From Yinghuangia aomiensis (GTDB lineage: Bacteria > Actinomycetota > Actinomycetes > Streptomycetales > Streptomycetaceae), in contig NZ_BAABHS010000017.1 in the NCBI RefSeq assembly GCF_039542225.1, forward strand, positions 151,178 through 215,177: a DNA stretch of 64,000 bases, in the 5' to 3' direction. Within the stretch, counting starts at the first letter, position 1. Every line of letters starts with the position of its first letter. Under the pieces are notes generated by a model. It was not told the origin of the DNA and did not search any database. It saw only the letters and a list, made by a program, of their open reading frames with translations. Shown in pieces: positions 32,113 through 41,395 of this stretch. The position numbers were made by a program, and so were the translations under genes.

Positions 32113-33747
32113 TCAGCCCCCGGGAGCCCCGACCGGTCGCGTGGGCATGCGGCGGGTGAAGAACAGCGCCACGATCGACATGAAGGCCAGGACGGCCAAG
32201 GCCGCGCGCAGGCCGTCGAGGCGTGCCGAGGTGTTGGCGTCGAGGGCGGCGTCGGCGACTTCGGGGCTGACCCGGGCGGCGTCGAGGGCGTCGCGGAGCT
32301 GGGCGTCGCTGAGGAACGGGACGCCGCTCTCCAGTTGCACCGATGCCTGGCTCTTCACGTCGGCGGGGACCGCCGGGTTGTTCTCGACGCTGCTCAGGAA
32401 CGAGCCGGTCATCGCCGCGATGAGGATCGAGCCGGCCAGCGCGGTGCCGATCGACGCGCCGAGGTTGGTCACCGCGTTCTGCACGCCGCCCACTTCGGCG
32501 CTCTGCTCGTCGGGGACCGCCGACACCGTCACCGCCCCGAGCTGCGAGGCCAGCGCGCCGATGCCGAGGCCGATGAGGAGCAGCGGGATCGTCACGACGC
32601 TCGCGTCCGCATCCGCGTCGAGCGCGGCCATGAGCACCACCGACCCGGCGAACAGCGCGAGGATGCCCACCTGGACGACGCGCCGCGGCGACGCGCCGGG
32701 CAGCAGCTTCGGGATGAGGATCGCGGCGGCCAGCAAGGTGACGGACAGCGGCAGGATGCGCGCACCCGTGCTCAGCGCGGACAGCCCGAGCGCCACCGAC
32801 AGGTACAGCGGGACGACGAAGAACACGCCCATCTGCACCAGGTATTGGAAGAAGAACATGGTGAGGCCGCCGGTCAGACGCCGGTTGTGCAGCAGCGCCG
32901 GGTCGACGAGGGGCTCCCGGCCGCGCTTGGCGACGTACCGCTCCCATGCGAGGAACAGCCAGAGCAGCAGCAGCCCGGCCATCATCAGCCACACCGTGAG
33001 CGAGACGCCGAGCCAGGCCGGGGCGCCGCTCTTGGGGCGGAACCAGCCCCATTCGTCGGAGCGCAGGACGCCGTAGACGAAGACGCCGAGCCCGGCGGCG
33101 GACAGCAGCACGCCGGGGACGTCGAGGTGCGGCTTGCCCGGCGCGGGCGCGTCGGCCATCCGGCGGGCGGCCGCGAGGATCGCGATCGCCACGACCACCT
33201 CGGCGACGAAGACCCAGCGCCACGAGAAGTACGTCGTGGCGATCCCGCCGATCAGCGGGCCGAGCGCGACGGCGACCGCGCCCGCCGCGGCGACCAGGCC
33301 GTAGGCGGCGGGACGGCGCGCGGTCGGGAAGTTGCCCGCGACCAGCGACACGATCGCGGGCAGGATCAGCGACGCGCCGACGCCTTCCAGGAACGACCAG
33401 CCGAGCAGCAGCACCGGCAGGTTCGGGGCGAGCGCGGTGACCAGCGACCCGCAGCCGTAGATGGCGCACCCGATGCCGAACGCCCGGGTGCGGCCGATCA
33501 GCGCCCCGACTTTGCCGCCCGGGATCATCAGCATCGCCATGACCAGCGTGTACGCGGTGATCGCGCCCTGGATCCCGGTCACCGTGGTGTCCACGTCGTC
33601 GGCGACGGTCGCGATGGACACGTTCATGACGGAGCTGTCGAGCGTCATCAGGAACTGGGCGGCGGCCAGGGTGACCAGGACGCCGCGCGCGCCGCCCGGT
33701 TCCCGTGCCGGTCCGTGGTCCGGGTCAGCCGCCGGATTCGAAGCCAT
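32113..33747 (-). CDS. MFS exporter of the DHA2 (14-helix) family
   Basis: The transporter has 544 residues. The first helix contains AAAQFLMTLDSSVMNVSIATV (motif D1), motif A is GGKVGALIGRTRAFGIG, and motif C-like GAVAVALGPLIGG lies in helix 5. Fourteen hydrophobic segments and the NAVTNLGASIGTALAGSIL segment are typical of EmrB/QacA drug exporters. An extracytoplasmic loop (about 440-500) lies before the last helix. No regulator is adjacent. The substrate is unknown; export of antibiotics or toxic organic ions is usual for the family. Confidence 0.9.
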   Translation of the reverse strand: MASNPAADPDHGPAREPGGARGVLVTLAAAQFLMTLDSSVMNVSIATVADDVDTTVTGIQGAITAYTLVMAMLMIPGGKVGALIGRTRAFGIGCAIYGCGSLVTALAPNLPVLLLGWSFLEGVGASLILPAIVSLVAGNFPTARRPAAYGLVAAAGAVAVALGPLIGGIATTYFSWRWVFVAEVVVAIAILAAARRMADAPAPGKPHLDVPGVLLSAAGLGVFVYGVLRSDEWGWFRPKSGAPAWLGVSLTVWLMMAGLLLLWLFLAWERYVAKRGREPLVDPALLHNRRLTGGLTMFFFQYLVQMGVFFVVPLYLSVALGLSALSTGARILPLSVTLLAAAILIPKLLPGASPRRVVQVGILALFAGSVVLMAALDADADASVVTIPLLLIGLGIGALASQLGAVTVSAVPDEQSAEVGGVQNAVTNLGASIGTALAGSILIAAMTGSFLSSVENNPAVPADVKSQASVQLESGVPFLSDAQLRDALDAARVSPEVADAALDANTSARLDGLRAALAVLAFMSIVALFFTRRMPTRPVGAPGG

Positions 33748-33869
33748 CCCCGGATCGTCGCAAATCGGGCGCCCGATTCCGCCGCAGACCCGCCGGGCGG
33801 AAGTATCCGACGCGTCGGACCGGCGAGCCGCCGTGCACCGAAGCCGCCTCCGCCGCACAGCCGAGGCGT

Positions 33870-34478
33870 TTACCGTGCGGTCATGTCCCCTGTCGCCGGG
33901 ATGCCCTCGCCGCGCGCGTAGCGCAGGTACAGGGTGCCGTTCGGGGCGGCCACCGGCGGGGTGAGGAGGGTGAGGTTGGTGGGCACCGTGCCGCCGTCGA
34001 ACACCTTCTTCCCGGTGCCCAGCATCAGCGGGTGCACCCACAGGTCGATCCGGTCGAACAGCTTTTCGTGCAGCAGTGTCTGCACCAGGTCCAGGCTGCC
34101 GACGACCTTGATGTGCTCGTGCCGGTCGCGGATCTCGCGCACCGCGGCGGGCAGGTCCGGGCCGAGCTGCGTGGAGCCGTCCCACGGGAGGTCGGGCTTG
34201 CCGCGGGAGGCGACGTACTTCGGGACCCGGTTGAAGAGCTTGCCGAACTCGTCGTCCTGATGAGGCCAGTACGCGGCGAAGATGTCGTACGTCCGCCGCC
34301 CGAGCAGCAGCGCGTCGGTGCCCTCGTAGGCGGCCAGCACCTGCGCCCCGAAAGTCTCCTCGATCAGCGGCGCCTGCCAGCCACCGAACGCGAACCCCTC
34401 GGGGTCCTCGTCGGGGCCGCCGGGCGCCTGGCCGACCAGGTCGAGGGTGGCGAACAATTCGAGGTGGATGAGACCCAT
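33870..34478 (-). CDS. Dihydrofolate reductase-like (RibD C-terminal) protein
   Basis: The protein has 202 residues and the RibD_C/DHFR-like fold: N-terminal HLELFATLDLVGQAPGGPDEDPEGFAFGGW, LLLGRRTYDIFAAYWP (NADP-binding) and a C-terminal GKKVFDGG. The central HIKVVGSLDLVQTLLHEKLFDRIDLWVHPLMLG segment matches the many actinobacterial YyaP-type reductases. The folate substrate is not assured, because the active-site acid of true DHFR is not obvious here. It is oriented like the MFS gene but 122 bp away. Confidence 0.88.
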   Translation of the reverse strand: MGLIHLELFATLDLVGQAPGGPDEDPEGFAFGGWQAPLIEETFGAQVLAAYEGTDALLLGRRTYDIFAAYWPHQDDEFGKLFNRVPKYVASRGKPDLPWDGSTQLGPDLPAAVREIRDRHEHIKVVGSLDLVQTLLHEKLFDRIDLWVHPLMLGTGKKVFDGGTVPTNLTLLTPPVAAPNGTLYLRYARGEGIPATGDMTAR

Positions 34479-34655
34479 GGCTTACTCCCCATGCATCGTG
34501 GTGTCGCGGTCATCGGGGTAGACCCCGGGACGGCGGCAAACTCATCGGCGCGCCGCCGGGGATTTCCGCCGGGATTTCGCGCCACCCGCGGCTTCGGGCA
34601 CGCGCGGGACTCCGGGCGCCCGGGACCGCCGCCACGCCGCCCGCTCCCTCCGACC

Positions 34656-36680
34656 CTAGCCCGCGCGCGGACCGGTGTCGTATTGGTCGGCCTGCATGCG
34701 GTACGCCGTGGCGTACTGGCCGCCCTGGGCCAGGAGTTCGGTGTGGGTGCCCTCCTCGATCAGGCGGCCGTGGTCGAGGACGTAGATGCGGTCGGCGAGC
34801 CGGGTGCTGGCGAGCCGGTGGGTGATGAGGATGACGGTGTGGCCGCGGTCGGCCAGGGCGCGGATCTTGGTGAACGCGGCGATCTCCGCCTTGGCGTCCA
34901 AGGCCGAGGTGGGTTCGTCGGCGATGACGAGTTCGGCGTCGCGGAACACACCGCGGGCGAGCAGCATGCGCTGCCACTGGCCGCCGGAGAGGGCGACTCC
35001 GCCGACGTACGAGCGGTCGAGCAACGTGTCCCATTTCTTCGGGAGTTCGTCGACGACCTGGTCGGCTTCGGCGTAGCGGGCAGCGGCGGTCAGGCCGTCG
35101 GGGACCCCCACGGGCGCGCCGGGGCCGGCGGACTCGGCGGCGTCGCCGGATCGGGGCTCGGGCAGTACCGGACGGCGGCCGTCCGCCTCCGGGACCGCCC
35201 GCCCGATGCGGACGTTGGCCGCCGCGGTGAACGGCCACTCCACGAACGACTGGGATACCAGCGCCACCCGGTCGAACACCTGGTCGCGGTCGAGTTCCGT
35301 GTCGTCGACGCCGTCCCACAGGATGCGGCCGGCGTGCGGCCGGTACAGCCCCGCGACGATCTTGGCGAGGGTGGTCTTGCCGGAGCCGTTCTCCCCCACC
35401 AGCGCGACGATCTTGCCACGCGGGATGGTCAGCGAGACCGCGTCGACGGCGGGCGCGTCGCGATCGGGGTAGCTGTAGCTGACCTTCTCCAGCCGGATCT
35501 CGTCCGGGAACCGCTCGACGGCCATCCCGCCTACCGGGATCGCGTGTTCCTCGGCGATGGCGCACGCTCGGTCGTAATCGCCCAGGAACAGGCTCTGCTT
35601 GTAGGCGGCTTGGACCTGCTGGACGAGCTGCCCCAGCGCCCCCGTCCCGATCCGGATCGCCAGCACGGCGGTGCCGGAGGCGGCCAGGTCGGTGCGCCCC
35701 GTCCACACCAGCCAGCCCAGCACCGTGTACGTCAGCCCGGCCGCGAGCCCGGCCAGCGCCGCCGACGCCAGGTCGGTGACGGCTTCCGCCCGCACGAGCC
35801 GCGTCTCCTCGGCCTCGCTCGCGGCGGCCATCCGCCGGTAGTGGTGCAGCAGGTACTTGCCCGCACCGTGCACCCGGATCTCCGGGCCCGACCCGAGGTT
35901 CCCCAGGTGCCATTCCACTTCTTGCTGCTGCCGGTTGTGGTCGATCCAGCGTTGCACCGAGGCGTAGCGGCGGCGCGCGTCGCGCACCGCGCCCCACGCC
36001 TGCGGCAGCGTGATCAGCACCATGAGCGGCAGCAGGACCGGGTGCAGCACGGTCAGGACGGTGCCGGTGGCGGCCAGCGACACCAGCGCGGTGGCGATGC
36101 CGATCGCGTTGCCGATCATCCGCCGGGCCGCGTCGGTGCCCCAGCGCGCGGACTGCAGCAGCCGCTTGAAGTCCCCGTCCTCCAGGGTGGCTTGCTCGAC
36201 GCGCGACACCTTCGTCATCAGCGCGACTTCCGCGGCCCGCTCCACCTTCGGCTCCAGCCGCCCGGCGGCCACCGCGGACGCGGCCCGGAGCAGCGCGGTC
36301 ACGATGCCGGAGATCGCCACGGCCGTCAGCGCGGGCAGCGCGGCACGGACCCGGCCGGGGGTCGGTCCGGCGGCGAACAGCTGGATCAGGACCTGGTTGG
36401 TGGCGAGCAGGCTGAACGCGCCGGTCACCCCGCGGCCGATTTCGGCCGCGGCCACCATGGCCAGCGCGACGCGGTCCGCCCGCCACGCGAGGCGCGCGGA
36501 CGCCGCGACGAGCTGCGGCAGCCGCCGGAACGTCGACGTGAGCGACAGTTCCACCGCCGCGCCCCGGTGGCTGAAGTACCCGTCGTCCCAGTCCAGCTTT
36601 CCGCCGAACAGCTCCTGTCCGGATTCGACCCCGGCGGCGATGGTCTCGGCGGCCTGGTCCCGCCGACCCCGCCGCGTCAT
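34656..36680 (-). CDS. ABC exporter, fused permease and ATPase
   Basis: The protein has 674 residues. A six-helix ABC transmembrane domain (about residues 50-350) is followed by a nucleotide-binding domain with Walker A GENGSGKTT near 427, signature LSGGQWQRM near 561 and Walker B LVIADEPTSALD near 582. Between Walker A and the signature there is an unusual Pro/Ala/Gly-rich insertion (RPVLPEPRSGDAAESAGPGAP). The format is that of lipid, drug or peptide exporters working as homodimers. ATG 36680 was taken; an in-frame ATG at 36767 would add a basic segment. Confidence 0.88.
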   Translation of the reverse strand: MTRRGRRDQAAETIAAGVESGQELFGGKLDWDDGYFSHRGAAVELSLTSTFRRLPQLVAASARLAWRADRVALAMVAAAEIGRGVTGAFSLLATNQVLIQLFAAGPTPGRVRAALPALTAVAISGIVTALLRAASAVAAGRLEPKVERAAEVALMTKVSRVEQATLEDGDFKRLLQSARWGTDAARRMIGNAIGIATALVSLAATGTVLTVLHPVLLPLMVLITLPQAWGAVRDARRRYASVQRWIDHNRQQQEVEWHLGNLGSGPEIRVHGAGKYLLHHYRRMAAASEAEETRLVRAEAVTDLASAALAGLAAGLTYTVLGWLVWTGRTDLAASGTAVLAIRIGTGALGQLVQQVQAAYKQSLFLGDYDRACAIAEEHAIPVGGMAVERFPDEIRLEKVSYSYPDRDAPAVDAVSLTIPRGKIVALVGENGSGKTTLAKIVAGLYRPHAGRILWDGVDDTELDRDQVFDRVALVSQSFVEWPFTAAANVRIGRAVPEADGRRPVLPEPRSGDAAESAGPGAPVGVPDGLTAAARYAEADQVVDELPKKWDTLLDRSYVGGVALSGGQWQRMLLARGVFRDAELVIADEPTSALDAKAEIAAFTKIRALADRGHTVILITHRLASTRLADRIYVLDHGRLIEEGTHTELLAQGGQYATAYRMQADQYDTGPRAG

Positions 36681-37008
36681 CGCGCGTCCCGTACGTCGTG
36701 GCGCCTGCCGGTCACGTGAGTCCTCCCAAGTGCGCTGCAGGGAGCGGGATTTGCCCGCGAACAACAAGTCAGCCTGCGGCCTCGCGGCGGGAGCACGGCA
36801 GGGCGCACGGAGTCGGCCACCGGGCGCACGGCTCGAACGCGCACACGACCCGGTGGTGCCCGTGCGGCCCGCGGGGCTTCTGGGGCGTCCGGGGTCCGGA
36901 GGCTGTTATAGGCGTGGTCTTCTGGGTAGGCGGAAACCAATCGGCCCTTTTCGGGCCGGTGCTCAGTAGCGCTTCGCGCACCCTCGGCGACGAGACGGAT
37001 TGCCCGCC
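36681..37008. other. Intergenic region with small hairpin and stress-type promoter resemblance
   Basis: No gene is visible between the ABC exporter and the hemerythrin gene. A hairpin CGGCCC-TTTTC-GGGCCG (36942-36958) and a GTTA-N15-GGGTAG arrangement ending near 36929 occur upstream of the hemerythrin start. The latter loosely resembles a Streptomyces sigma-B-type promoter, which would suit a stress protein. Confidence 0.3.
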
Positions 37009-37578
37009 ATGAACCACGACGGCGATGTCATCCACGAACTGACGGCGGACCACCGCGACGTCGACCACACGATCGAAGAACTGGACGCCGCCCCGCCCCA
37101 CGACCCCGTTCGCAAGCGCTTGGTCGACAGGCTGACGACCGAACTCGTCCGCTTGGCCGTCGCGGAGGAGCAGTGCGTCCTCCCGGCCGTCCGCGAGCGC
37201 GCCCCGGACGGCAAGGAACTCGTCGACCGGGAGATGCACGACCTCGGCGAGATCGAACGGATCCTGGCCGAACTGGAGACCCACGAGGCCTCGGACGCCG
37301 ACTTCGACCGCCTCGTCGCCGAACTCGAGGCCGCCGTCGTGCGCCAGGAGCACGACGACGAAGACCGCCTGTTCGTCCGCCTCCACGAGGCGTTCTCGGC
37401 CGCGGACCTGGAGACGATGGGCGACGAGGTCCGCCGCGCCATGAAGTACGCGCGCACGCACCCGCACCTCCAGACCCGCGACACCCCGCCGGAGTACGAC
37501 CTCCTCTCCGGCGCCAGCATCCAGTTCGTGGACACGATCCGCGCGCTGTTCCACCGGCGGCGGCGCCCGGCGACGTAG
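37009..37578 (+). CDS. Hemerythrin-like HHE domain protein
   Basis: The helical protein has 189 residues with the di-iron ligand pattern of HHE cation-binding proteins: HELTADHRDVD (first helix), AEEQCVLPAV (second, Glu ligand), REMHDLGEIERI (third) and VVRQEHDDEDRLF (fourth). Actinobacterial members respond to oxygen, nitric oxide or osmotic stress. The ATG at 37009 starts MNHDGDVIHEL; a TTG nine bases earlier is possible. A possible stress-type promoter lies upstream. It converges with an MFS gene. Confidence 0.88.
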   Translation: MNHDGDVIHELTADHRDVDHTIEELDAAPPHDPVRKRLVDRLTTELVRLAVAEEQCVLPAVRERAPDGKELVDREMHDLGEIERILAELETHEASDADFDRLVAELEAAVVRQEHDDEDRLFVRLHEAFSAADLETMGDEVRRAMKYARTHPHLQTRDTPPEYDLLSGASIQFVDTIRALFHRRRRPAT

Positions 37579-37610
37579 CAGCGCGGCGGCGTGGCGGCCT
37601 GGCTGATGCC

Positions 37611-38849
37611 TCAGGCCGGGACCATCGGTGCGGCCGTCGGCGCCGGATCGCGCACCGGCCAGATCACCGTGGCCGTCGCCGCGGCGGCCAGCGCCACGCC
37701 GCCCAACACCCCGGCCGTCGCCGGGACTCCGGCCGCCGCGGCGAGCCACCCGGCCAGCGGGTAAGTGAGCAGCCAGCAGCCGTGCGACAGCGAGAACTGC
37801 GCGGCGAAGGCCGCCGGAAGGTCCGCGTCCCCCGCCGACCGGCGGATCAGCCGGCCGCCCGGCGTCAGGACCGCCGAACTCGCCGCCCCGATCGCGGCCC
37901 ACGCGCCGAGCAGCCCCCACCAGTCGCCGGTGCCCGCCGATCCGGCCGTCACCGCGGCAACCGCCGCCAGCACCACGGGAAATGCGTACGCCGCGCCGAG
38001 CATGACCGCCCGGTCGCCCCACCGCGCCAACACCCGCGGCAGCAGCGACGCCACCGCGATCGATCCGGCGCCGTAGGCGCCCAGCGCCACGGACACGGCG
38101 CCCGTCGACCGCCCGAAGTGGTCGCGGACGACACCGACGGTGTCCACGAAGACGATCGCTCCGGCCGCGGCCACCGCCAGGTCCAAGGCCAGCAGCGCGC
38201 GCAGTTGTGGAGTCGCCCGGAAGAGGCGTACGCCGGAGGCGGCCTTCGCGTACCCGCCGCCGCACCGCTCCCCCGCCGCCGGCTTCGGCAGGACCGACGA
38301 GACCACGAGGGCCGCGGAGGCCGCGAAGCCGACCACGGTCCCCGCGAACAGCCAGCCGTAGGACACGAAGGCCAGCAGCCCGGCGGCCAGGGCCGGGCTG
38401 AACAGGCTCTCCAGGTCGTACGCCATCCGGGACATCGACAGCGCCGCCGTGTAGTCCCGCTCGTCCGGCAGCACTTCCGGGATGGTCGCCTGGAACGTCG
38501 GCGTGAACGCCGCGGACGCGGCCTGGAGCAGGAAGATCAGCACGTACACCTGCCACACCTGCGTCACGAACGGCAGCGCGAGTGCGACCGCGGCGCGGGT
38601 GAGGTCCATGGCGGCCATCAGCGCCCGGCGCGGGATGCGGCCGGCGACCGCGCCGGCCAGCGGGGCGACCGCCACGTAGGCGACCATCTTGATCGCCAAC
38701 GCCGTGCCGAGCACCGCGGACGCGTCGGCCCCGGCGAGGTCGTACGCGAGCAGGCTCAGGGCGACCGTCGCCAGCCCGGTGCCGACCAGCGCGACGACCT
38801 GCGCGGTGAACAGGCGGCGGTAGGTGCGGTTCCGGAGCACGGACAGCAT
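37611..38849 (-). CDS. MFS transporter under an ArsR-type operator
   Basis: The protein has 412 residues and 12 predicted helices, and belongs to the MFS_3/enterobactin-exporter-like type: LRNRTYRRLFTAQVVALVGTGLATVAL at the N-terminus and RIPRRALMAAMDLTRAAVALALP in the A-motif loop. Its promoter region holds a 22-bp near-palindrome (38905-38926), and an ArsR gene lies upstream on the same strand, so expression is probably derepressed by a metal or other ArsR ligand. The exported substrate is unknown. The ATG 38849 starts MLSVLRNRTYRRLF. Confidence 0.88.
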   Translation of the reverse strand: MLSVLRNRTYRRLFTAQVVALVGTGLATVALSLLAYDLAGADASAVLGTALAIKMVAYVAVAPLAGAVAGRIPRRALMAAMDLTRAAVALALPFVTQVWQVYVLIFLLQAASAAFTPTFQATIPEVLPDERDYTAALSMSRMAYDLESLFSPALAAGLLAFVSYGWLFAGTVVGFAASAALVVSSVLPKPAAGERCGGGYAKAASGVRLFRATPQLRALLALDLAVAAAGAIVFVDTVGVVRDHFGRSTGAVSVALGAYGAGSIAVASLLPRVLARWGDRAVMLGAAYAFPVVLAAVAAVTAGSAGTGDWWGLLGAWAAIGAASSAVLTPGGRLIRRSAGDADLPAAFAAQFSLSHGCWLLTYPLAGWLAAAAGVPATAGVLGGVALAAAATATVIWPVRDPAPTAAPMVPA

Positions 38850-38904
38850 GAGGCCGGGTCCTCCCGTCCTGGGGCGCAGGGATGACCTCTCCACTCTAGA
38901 ACAA

Positions 38905-38926
38905 CATGTGCGTACGTATGCACATG
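38905..38926. promoter_or_regulatory. ArsR-type palindromic operator
   Basis: CATGTGC-N8-GCACATG is a 22-bp palindrome with only two mismatched positions, centred on TACGTA. It lies 56 bp upstream of the MFS start and 280 bp downstream of the ArsR gene's stop. Its length and form suit a dimeric winged-helix repressor. The remaining sequence from 38850 to 39205 is G-rich and shows no credible gene. Confidence 0.65.
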
Positions 38927-39205
38927 ACATCGGGACCGCTGCCGCGCGAGGAGGCTGAAGCGGGGACGGCACAGGAGGGAGACGGCTCGGGAGAGGCGCG
39001 CCACTGGGGCACGGGCGGGCCCGCGGAGCCGAACGAGACCCGCGGCCGCGCGGGGGTGAGGCAGGGGCAGACCAGGCAAGTCGGCATGGGAGCGGAACGA
39101 CCGGGTGGGGCGCCAATGCGGGCGGGCCGGAGCGGCAGGGTCCGACGGGGAAACGTGGTCGGGCAAAGGTGAGGCGGGGGCTGACCGGCAGCGACGCGGC
39201 AGGAC

Positions 39206-39562
39206 TCAGTCGTGCGGCGGCAGCGACCGGATCTGGTGGTCGGCCGCGCTCAACGCCTCGTCCACCAAGCGGCGCAGATGCCCGTGCCGCAGCGCGTACA
39301 CCACCCGGCGTCCGTCCTTCCGCGCGACGACCAGTCCGGACAGCCGCAGCTTGGCCAGGTGCTGGCTGACCGAGGGGCGCGGCGCGCCGCAGTCCTCGGT
39401 CAGGGTGGTGACGTCCGCCTCGCCCTCGCCGAGCCGCCGCATGATGGCCAGCCGCGTCCGGTCGGAGAGCAGTCCGAGCAGCGATGCCGCGGCGTCGAGC
39501 CGGTCGCCGTCGGGCTGCTCGTGCGAATCGTGCGCAGGTGCGGTCGGTCGGCCCGAAGTCAT
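39206..39562 (-). CDS. ArsR/SmtB-family repressor
   Basis: The winged-helix regulator has 118 residues: LLGLLSDRTRLAIMRRLGEGEADVTTL, then the recognition helix APRPSVSQHLAKLRLSGLVVARKDGRRVVYAL. The C-terminal helix contains several His (LRHGHLRRLVDE, ADHQ, PPHD), which could form a metal site, as in NmtR or KmtR. It lies upstream of, and in the same orientation as, the MFS exporter whose promoter carries a palindrome. The ATG 39562 begins MTSGRPTAPAHD. Confidence 0.88.
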   Translation of the reverse strand: MTSGRPTAPAHDSHEQPDGDRLDAAASLLGLLSDRTRLAIMRRLGEGEADVTTLTEDCGAPRPSVSQHLAKLRLSGLVVARKDGRRVVYALRHGHLRRLVDEALSAADHQIRSLPPHD

Positions 39563-39658
39563 GCGCCCATGGTAGGGCCCGGCTCGGGCGGACCGGCCGG
39601 GCTTACCGGGCGGCACCCGCCCGCATCCCGTCGAAGACGATCGAGGTCGGCGCCTCGG

Positions 39659-40897
39659 CTATCCGGCGCTGCGTTGGCTGCCCACCGTGCCCGTGCCGGC
39701 GTGGCCGAGGAGGGCCGGGAACGTCCCCACCGCGTCCAACGCCATCGTCAGTTCCGCGACGATCTTCGGGTCGTGCAGCGGTCCGCGGAGGTACTCCTCG
39801 ATGCGGTGCATGCGGTAGCGGACGGTGTTGGGGTGGCAGTAGAGCGCGGGGGCCGCGTCGGCGGCGGAGCCGTGGGCGTCGAGCCAGGCGCGGGCGGTGG
39901 CGAGGAGGGTGGTGCGGTCGTCCTCGGGGAGGGAGAGGAGGCCGCCGAGGATGCGGTTGACGGCGCGGCGGGTGGTTTCGAGGTTGGTCATCACCATTTC
40001 GGTGAGGGGCGTGTCGTCGAGTTGGCGGACGCCGGGGAGGCCTTCGGGGAGGGATTCGAGGCCGACCTGGGCGTAGCGCAGCGCGCGCGGGGTGTGTTCG
40101 AGCTGGTCGTACGCCGGGCTCACGCCGACGCGGCCCGTCGCCGAGGCTCGGACGGCGTCCAGGGCGCGGTCGGCGAGGCCGCGTTCGGGGCAGGTCAGCA
40201 CGCCGACTTCGTGGCCGGGCTGCGCGCGCCAGGCCGAACCGATCTCGATCGCCCGGAGTTTGGCGTCCAGCCCGGGGAGCGGCGGTTCGCCGACGGCGAG
40301 GACTTCGGCCATGACGAGGACGAACGTGCCGCGGTACGGGAATCCCAGCAGGTGCGCGATCTCCCACGCGGTGTCGCTGCCCGGCGGCGGCCCGTCGACC
40401 AGCGCCGCGACGAGCGCCGAGCGGCGCCGGTCGGTCTCGAGCATGCGTTCGGCGAGGGTGTCGCGGTAGGCACTCGCCATGGCGGTGGAGTAGCTGTCGG
40501 CGATGTCCCAGATCCGGGACGCGGCGTCGAGCAGCGCCGCTTCCGCTCGCGTTCCGGAGTGCCGTGCCTCGGCGAGCAGTTGGTCCCAGAAGTTGGCGAA
40601 GCCGACGCGGTAGGCACGGAGCACGTCGTGCAGCGGGACGCCCTGGGCGGCCCGGAGCCGCCCGATCGCGACGGGCGCGGTCACGTCGAGGGGCTCCTCG
40701 GACACCAGGTGCGCGATGGTGAGCGAAACGTTGTGGCGCAGGCTGGCGTGGAGGTCGTCGAGCTTGACGTCGGCGTTCCGGTACAGGTCGATCTCGCGCA
40801 CGATGACCTCGCCCATGACCGTGACGACGGTCTCCAGGCGGGCGGCGAGCGCCTGCGCGAGGCCGGTGACGATCGGATCCGGAACTGCGTTGCCCAC
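39659..40897 (-). CDS. PucR/CdaR-type transcriptional regulator
   Basis: The protein has 412 residues. The N-terminal RsbRD_N-like helical domain includes SLRHNVSLTIAHLVSEEP and VLRAYRVGFANFWDQLL. A central GGDEF-like/PucR sensory region has RVGVSPAYDQLEHTPRALRYAQVGL. The C-terminal helix-turn-helix (YCHPNTVRYRMHRIEEYLRG, near 350-371) is the hallmark of the PucR/CdaR family. It stands alone on its strand, so its target is not evident. Such regulators respond to small metabolites. The C-terminal 20 residues are Gly/Thr-rich. Confidence 0.88.
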   Translation of the reverse strand: MGNAVPDPIVTGLAQALAARLETVVTVMGEVIVREIDLYRNADVKLDDLHASLRHNVSLTIAHLVSEEPLDVTAPVAIGRLRAAQGVPLHDVLRAYRVGFANFWDQLLAEARHSGTRAEAALLDAASRIWDIADSYSTAMASAYRDTLAERMLETDRRRSALVAALVDGPPPGSDTAWEIAHLLGFPYRGTFVLVMAEVLAVGEPPLPGLDAKLRAIEIGSAWRAQPGHEVGVLTCPERGLADRALDAVRASATGRVGVSPAYDQLEHTPRALRYAQVGLESLPEGLPGVRQLDDTPLTEMVMTNLETTRRAVNRILGGLLSLPEDDRTTLLATARAWLDAHGSAADAAPALYCHPNTVRYRMHRIEEYLRGPLHDPKIVAELTMALDAVGTFPALLGHAGTGTVGSQRSAG

Positions 40898-41395
40898 GCC
40901 TGCGCCTCACTTGGTGTTCGACCGCGGCCGCGTCCCGCCATCGGTTCCGCCGCCTTCACAAGAGTGGACAAGTCTGGTCGACCGAGGACACGCGTGCGGT
41001 CGGTTTGCGGAACTCTCACTCCTTCGGCGGCACCGTTGTTCCGACGGACAGCGACTCCCGGGGCGACACTGTTGCGCCGTACATCGCCGTCCGCGCCGGT
41101 CAGCCCGGAGGATTTTCCCGTCGGGAACGATCCGTCGGGGAGGCGCGGTGAAGGACGTCGGCTGCAAACGCCCGCAGGGTGGCGGACACGGTGACCGGAC
41201 CAGCCGGGGCCGCGGATCCGGGCGCCCGGGCGACACCACACGCAGCGGCCCGGGCCGGGACGGGTCGCAACGACCGGGGGGCCAGGGGCAGCAGGGACCG
41301 CCGAAGCATCCGCAGTGGGTGTGAGCCCCTAGCCGACGGCGCCGCCCTGGCAAATCCGTGGTCGGCCTGACGGGGCGTCACCTACGCTCCGACCC
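40898..41395. other. Intergenic region of about 500 bp without a recognisable gene
   Basis: The open frames here are Arg/Pro-rich shadows with no ribosome sites or domain patterns. I saw no long inverted repeat, RNA motif or tandem array. It should hold the promoters of the PucR gene (minus) and of the 41396 gene (plus). Confidence 0.5.

Noticed and set aside
33705..36719. Plus-strand open frame of about 1000 codons across the ABC exporter
   Set aside because: Walker A, signature and Walker B motifs lie on the minus strand.
36942..36958. CGGCCC hairpin as a terminator
   Set aside because: It is upstream of both flanking divergent genes, where no transcript should end.
38906..39172. Possible 88-residue gene starting inside the ArsR-type palindrome
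   Set aside because: Composition is Gly/Arg-rich, it has no ribosome site, and the start lies within the operator.
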